This document shows, in pieces, positions 14,740-16,020 of a stretch of 16,020 nt of DNA (positions are counted from its first letter, which is position 1; every line of letters begins with the position of its first letter). A program made the translations under genes and the position numbers. The notes beneath the pieces are model-generated. The model made no database searches, was not told where the DNA came from, and was given only the letters and a program-made list of their open reading frames with translations. The stretch covers positions 1 through 16,020 of the forward strand of contig JAAYFX010000004.1 of the NCBI GenBank assembly GCA_012728025.1, in the 5' to 3' direction. The stretch is from Clostridiales bacterium (GTDB lineage: Bacteria; Bacillota; Clostridia; Oscillospirales; Oscillospiraceae).

Positions 14740-15558
14740 TTACAGGAAGCAGGCAACTGCAATCAGGGCTATATTCAAAATCATCAGGAAAATCTGAACT
14801 CCCCTGCCCTGAGTTTTTTCTACAAAGCGTGTAAACTTCTCGCTTTTAAGATTATTCTCTACAAATTCCTTCTCCGTTATCTGGAAACATCCGCCAAAGG
14901 CCAAAGAGCCTGCACGGAAGGCCAGCCAGTAGCCGGCAGTTCCCGTTACAAGGCAGCCTAAAATGGGAGCTGCAAGGATGCCCACATGAAGCTTTGCAAC
15001 GGCAGGTGAAAATTCATTGGTGACAAAAACCCAGTTCCAAATGGTATAGGCGATTATCCAGCAGACTGTGCCTATCAATGTGGCGGCGTGGAATTCGTAC
15101 ATATGGAAGAACTTCGCAAAGAAACCTAGGTCTGTGGCTCCTGTGAAATCAAGCCAGCTGCCCCTAAGAAAATAGATGGAGCCTGTCAGCACAAGACCGG
15201 TGATGCCATTCCAGTATTTTTTATAGCGGACAATATCTGTAAATGTTGCTTCAAGTATATTTATCGCCAAAAATATAAGAACTATGTTTACAAATAATTG
15301 CCTATCCAAAATATTAAACACCGAGAATACAATGACAATTCTTAAAAGTGTCAATGTTGTGAGCTTTAGGCGCTCGAAAAAAACCAGCTTGCCAAATATC
15401 ATAATGGATATGGGCAAAATTACGTTCACCGGAATGTTTACCAAAATTGGCTGTGCGGCTGCAAGCATGGACGTAGCTGTAAAGGCGAAGGTCAGGATAA
15501 GCAAAAGAATATTCTGATTGCGGTGTTCGCCCTGCTGTGTAAGCTTTTTTTCTGACAT
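14740..15558 (-). CDS. Polytopic membrane protein, paralogue of the one at 11043-11972
   Basis: A 272-residue integral membrane protein with a charged 15-residue N terminus and about eight helices (near 17-36, 39-58, 66-84, 86-104, 116-131, 158-180, 192-212 and 253-271). NILEA (100-104) and WIIAYTIWN (167-175) match motifs of the membrane protein at the other end of the cluster. The region before the second motif is histidine-bearing (FFHMYEFHAA, 150-159), a possible metal or haem contact but unproven. AAGGGGGA before the ATG supports the start. The flavoprotein gene follows after 33 bases, and the TetR-type gene ends 67 bases upstream on the same strand. The function is not known. Confidence 0.85.
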   Translation of the reverse strand: MSEKKLTQQGEHRNQNILLLILTFAFTATSMLAAAQPILVNIPVNVILPISIMIFGKLVFFERLKLTTLTLLRIVIVFSVFNILDRQLFVNIVLIFLAINILEATFTDIVRYKKYWNGITGLVLTGSIYFLRGSWLDFTGATDLGFFAKFFHMYEFHAATLIGTVCWIIAYTIWNWVFVTNEFSPAVAKLHVGILAAPILGCLVTGTAGYWLAFRAGSLAFGGCFQITEKEFVENNLKSEKFTRFVEKTQGRGVQIFLMILNIALIAVACFL

Positions 15559-15600
15559 TATTTTTTCCCCCTTAAAAAAAGTTCCCCAATATATTTCCTC

Positions 15601-15632
15601 GGCTCTGAGTGAAAAAGGTTTCAGCTCAGCCC
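15601..15632 (-). other. Imperfect hairpin at the end of the TetR-type gene
   Basis: GGCTCTGAGTGAAA and TTTCAGCTCAGCC can pair with single-base bulges and overlap the stop codon. The nearest T-run on the minus strand is about 25 bases beyond, so this is not a clean terminator. It may cause partial attenuation or help separate expression of the regulator and the cluster. Confidence 0.25.
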
Positions 15633-16020
15633 GTAAAGGACATAGTAAGTAAATCGCAAAAATGCTCCAGTCTCCTTCTTGATTTTTCTTTGTTTTCCCC
15701 CTCCCCTTCCAAATCGTTTATAGACATTTTTTGTATAAGCCCTAAAAGAGCGTCATAGGCATTTAAATACGTAAGCTCTATATCTGGGTCGTCCCTCACA
15801 CTGCCATCTTCAATTCCATGACGTATGGCCTTGGCAAGGGGAGCGTTAAACTCATGATAGGGTGCGGGAGGCTTGTTTTTATTAAGCCGGCTTAAATCGT
15901 GCTTGTGCAAATAAACCTCTGCCTCGTGTACAAAAATCAGCTTTTCTGGGTCTGTGAAATAAAGCTCGGCATAGGATGACAAAATCATGCGTATTTGCTC
16001 CGCCCCGCAAAGGCTGGAAA
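15626..16020 (-). CDS. TetR/AcrR-type regulator, C-terminal part (cut by window edge)
   Basis: The minus-strand frame is open from the right edge to a TGA at 15626-15628, giving at least 130 codons. An internal ATG at 15986-15988 is not the real start, because coding sequence (SSLCGAGEQIR) continues upstream of it. The visible part (GEQIRMILSSYAELYF, HEAEVYLHKH, KAIRHGIEDGSVRDDPDIEL) has the character of a TetR ligand-binding domain, including the common segment in which a basic helix is followed by a D-x-ELT-like motif. The helix-turn-helix would lie outside the window. The gene is co-oriented and 67 bases upstream of the membrane protein/flavoprotein cluster, so it is a likely local regulator responding to a hydrophobic ligand. 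No complete gene can be described. Confidence 0.7.
   Translation of the reverse strand, partial: SSLCGAEQIRMILSSYAELYFTDPEKLIFVHEAEVYLHKHDLSRLNKNKPPAPYHEFNAPLAKAIRHGIEDGSVRDDPDIELTYLNAYDALLGLIQKMSINDLEGEGENKEKSRRRLEHFCDLLTMSFTG

Noticed and set aside
15560..15585. C-tract, A-run and second C-tract before the membrane protein gene as a hairpin
   Set aside because: Both flanks are C-rich on the same strand, so they cannot pair. On the coding strand this is simply the AAGGGGGA ribosome binding site and an upstream T-run.

Overview
The window looks like a chromosomal piece of a low-to-mid GC Firmicute, probably an anaerobic clostridium. The evidence is the strong AGGAGG-type ribosome binding sites, TTG starts, U-rich terminators, a Clostridia-style radical SAM protein, a DUF2284 protein and the absence of aerobic respiratory genes. 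This placement is inference from gene content; no rRNA or other marker gene is present. No mobile element, tRNA, rRNA or CRISPR array was found.

Left block (1-7916): a tightly packed leftward operon runs from 6176 to 112. It encodes a radical SAM protein with a SPASM-like C-terminal cysteine cluster, a large lipoprotein, an ABC ATPase and two ABC-2 type permeases. The last four genes are joined by a 2-base gap, a 1-base overlap and a 4-base overlap. A large Xre-type regulator (6480-7916) is divergent to it. The 303-base divergent region holds alternating GTGCCA/TGGCAC half-sites. I read this as a regulated radical SAM enzyme plus lipoprotein-ABC exporter or membrane-protection module. Its substrate is unknown and no precursor peptide gene is evident.

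Middle block (7917-10999): a cupin (+) and a DUF2284 cysteine-rich protein (-) converge on a strong two-way hairpin terminator. A diguanylate cyclase with a cysteine-bearing PAS-like domain follows on the minus strand. Then comes a very AT-rich intergenic region with a 14-bp perfect inverted repeat next to a near-consensus leftward promoter, and a small Xre regulator (+). Several perfect dyads lie in the leaders and promoters here.

Right block (10963-16020): a leftward cluster holds a TetR-type regulator (start lies outside the window), a membrane protein, a carotenoid-isomerase/phytoene-desaturase-like flavoprotein, a flavin reductase fused to a [2Fe-2S] ferredoxin domain, and a second membrane protein. 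It ends at a two-way terminator shared with the small Xre gene. The two membrane proteins share motifs (NI-L/V-EA and WIIAY-x-L/I-WN) and appear to be distant paralogues flanking the redox pair. The arrangement suggests a membrane-associated NAD(P)H-to-ferredoxin-to-flavoenzyme system acting on a hydrophobic compound. This is the best candidate for an uncharacterised system here.
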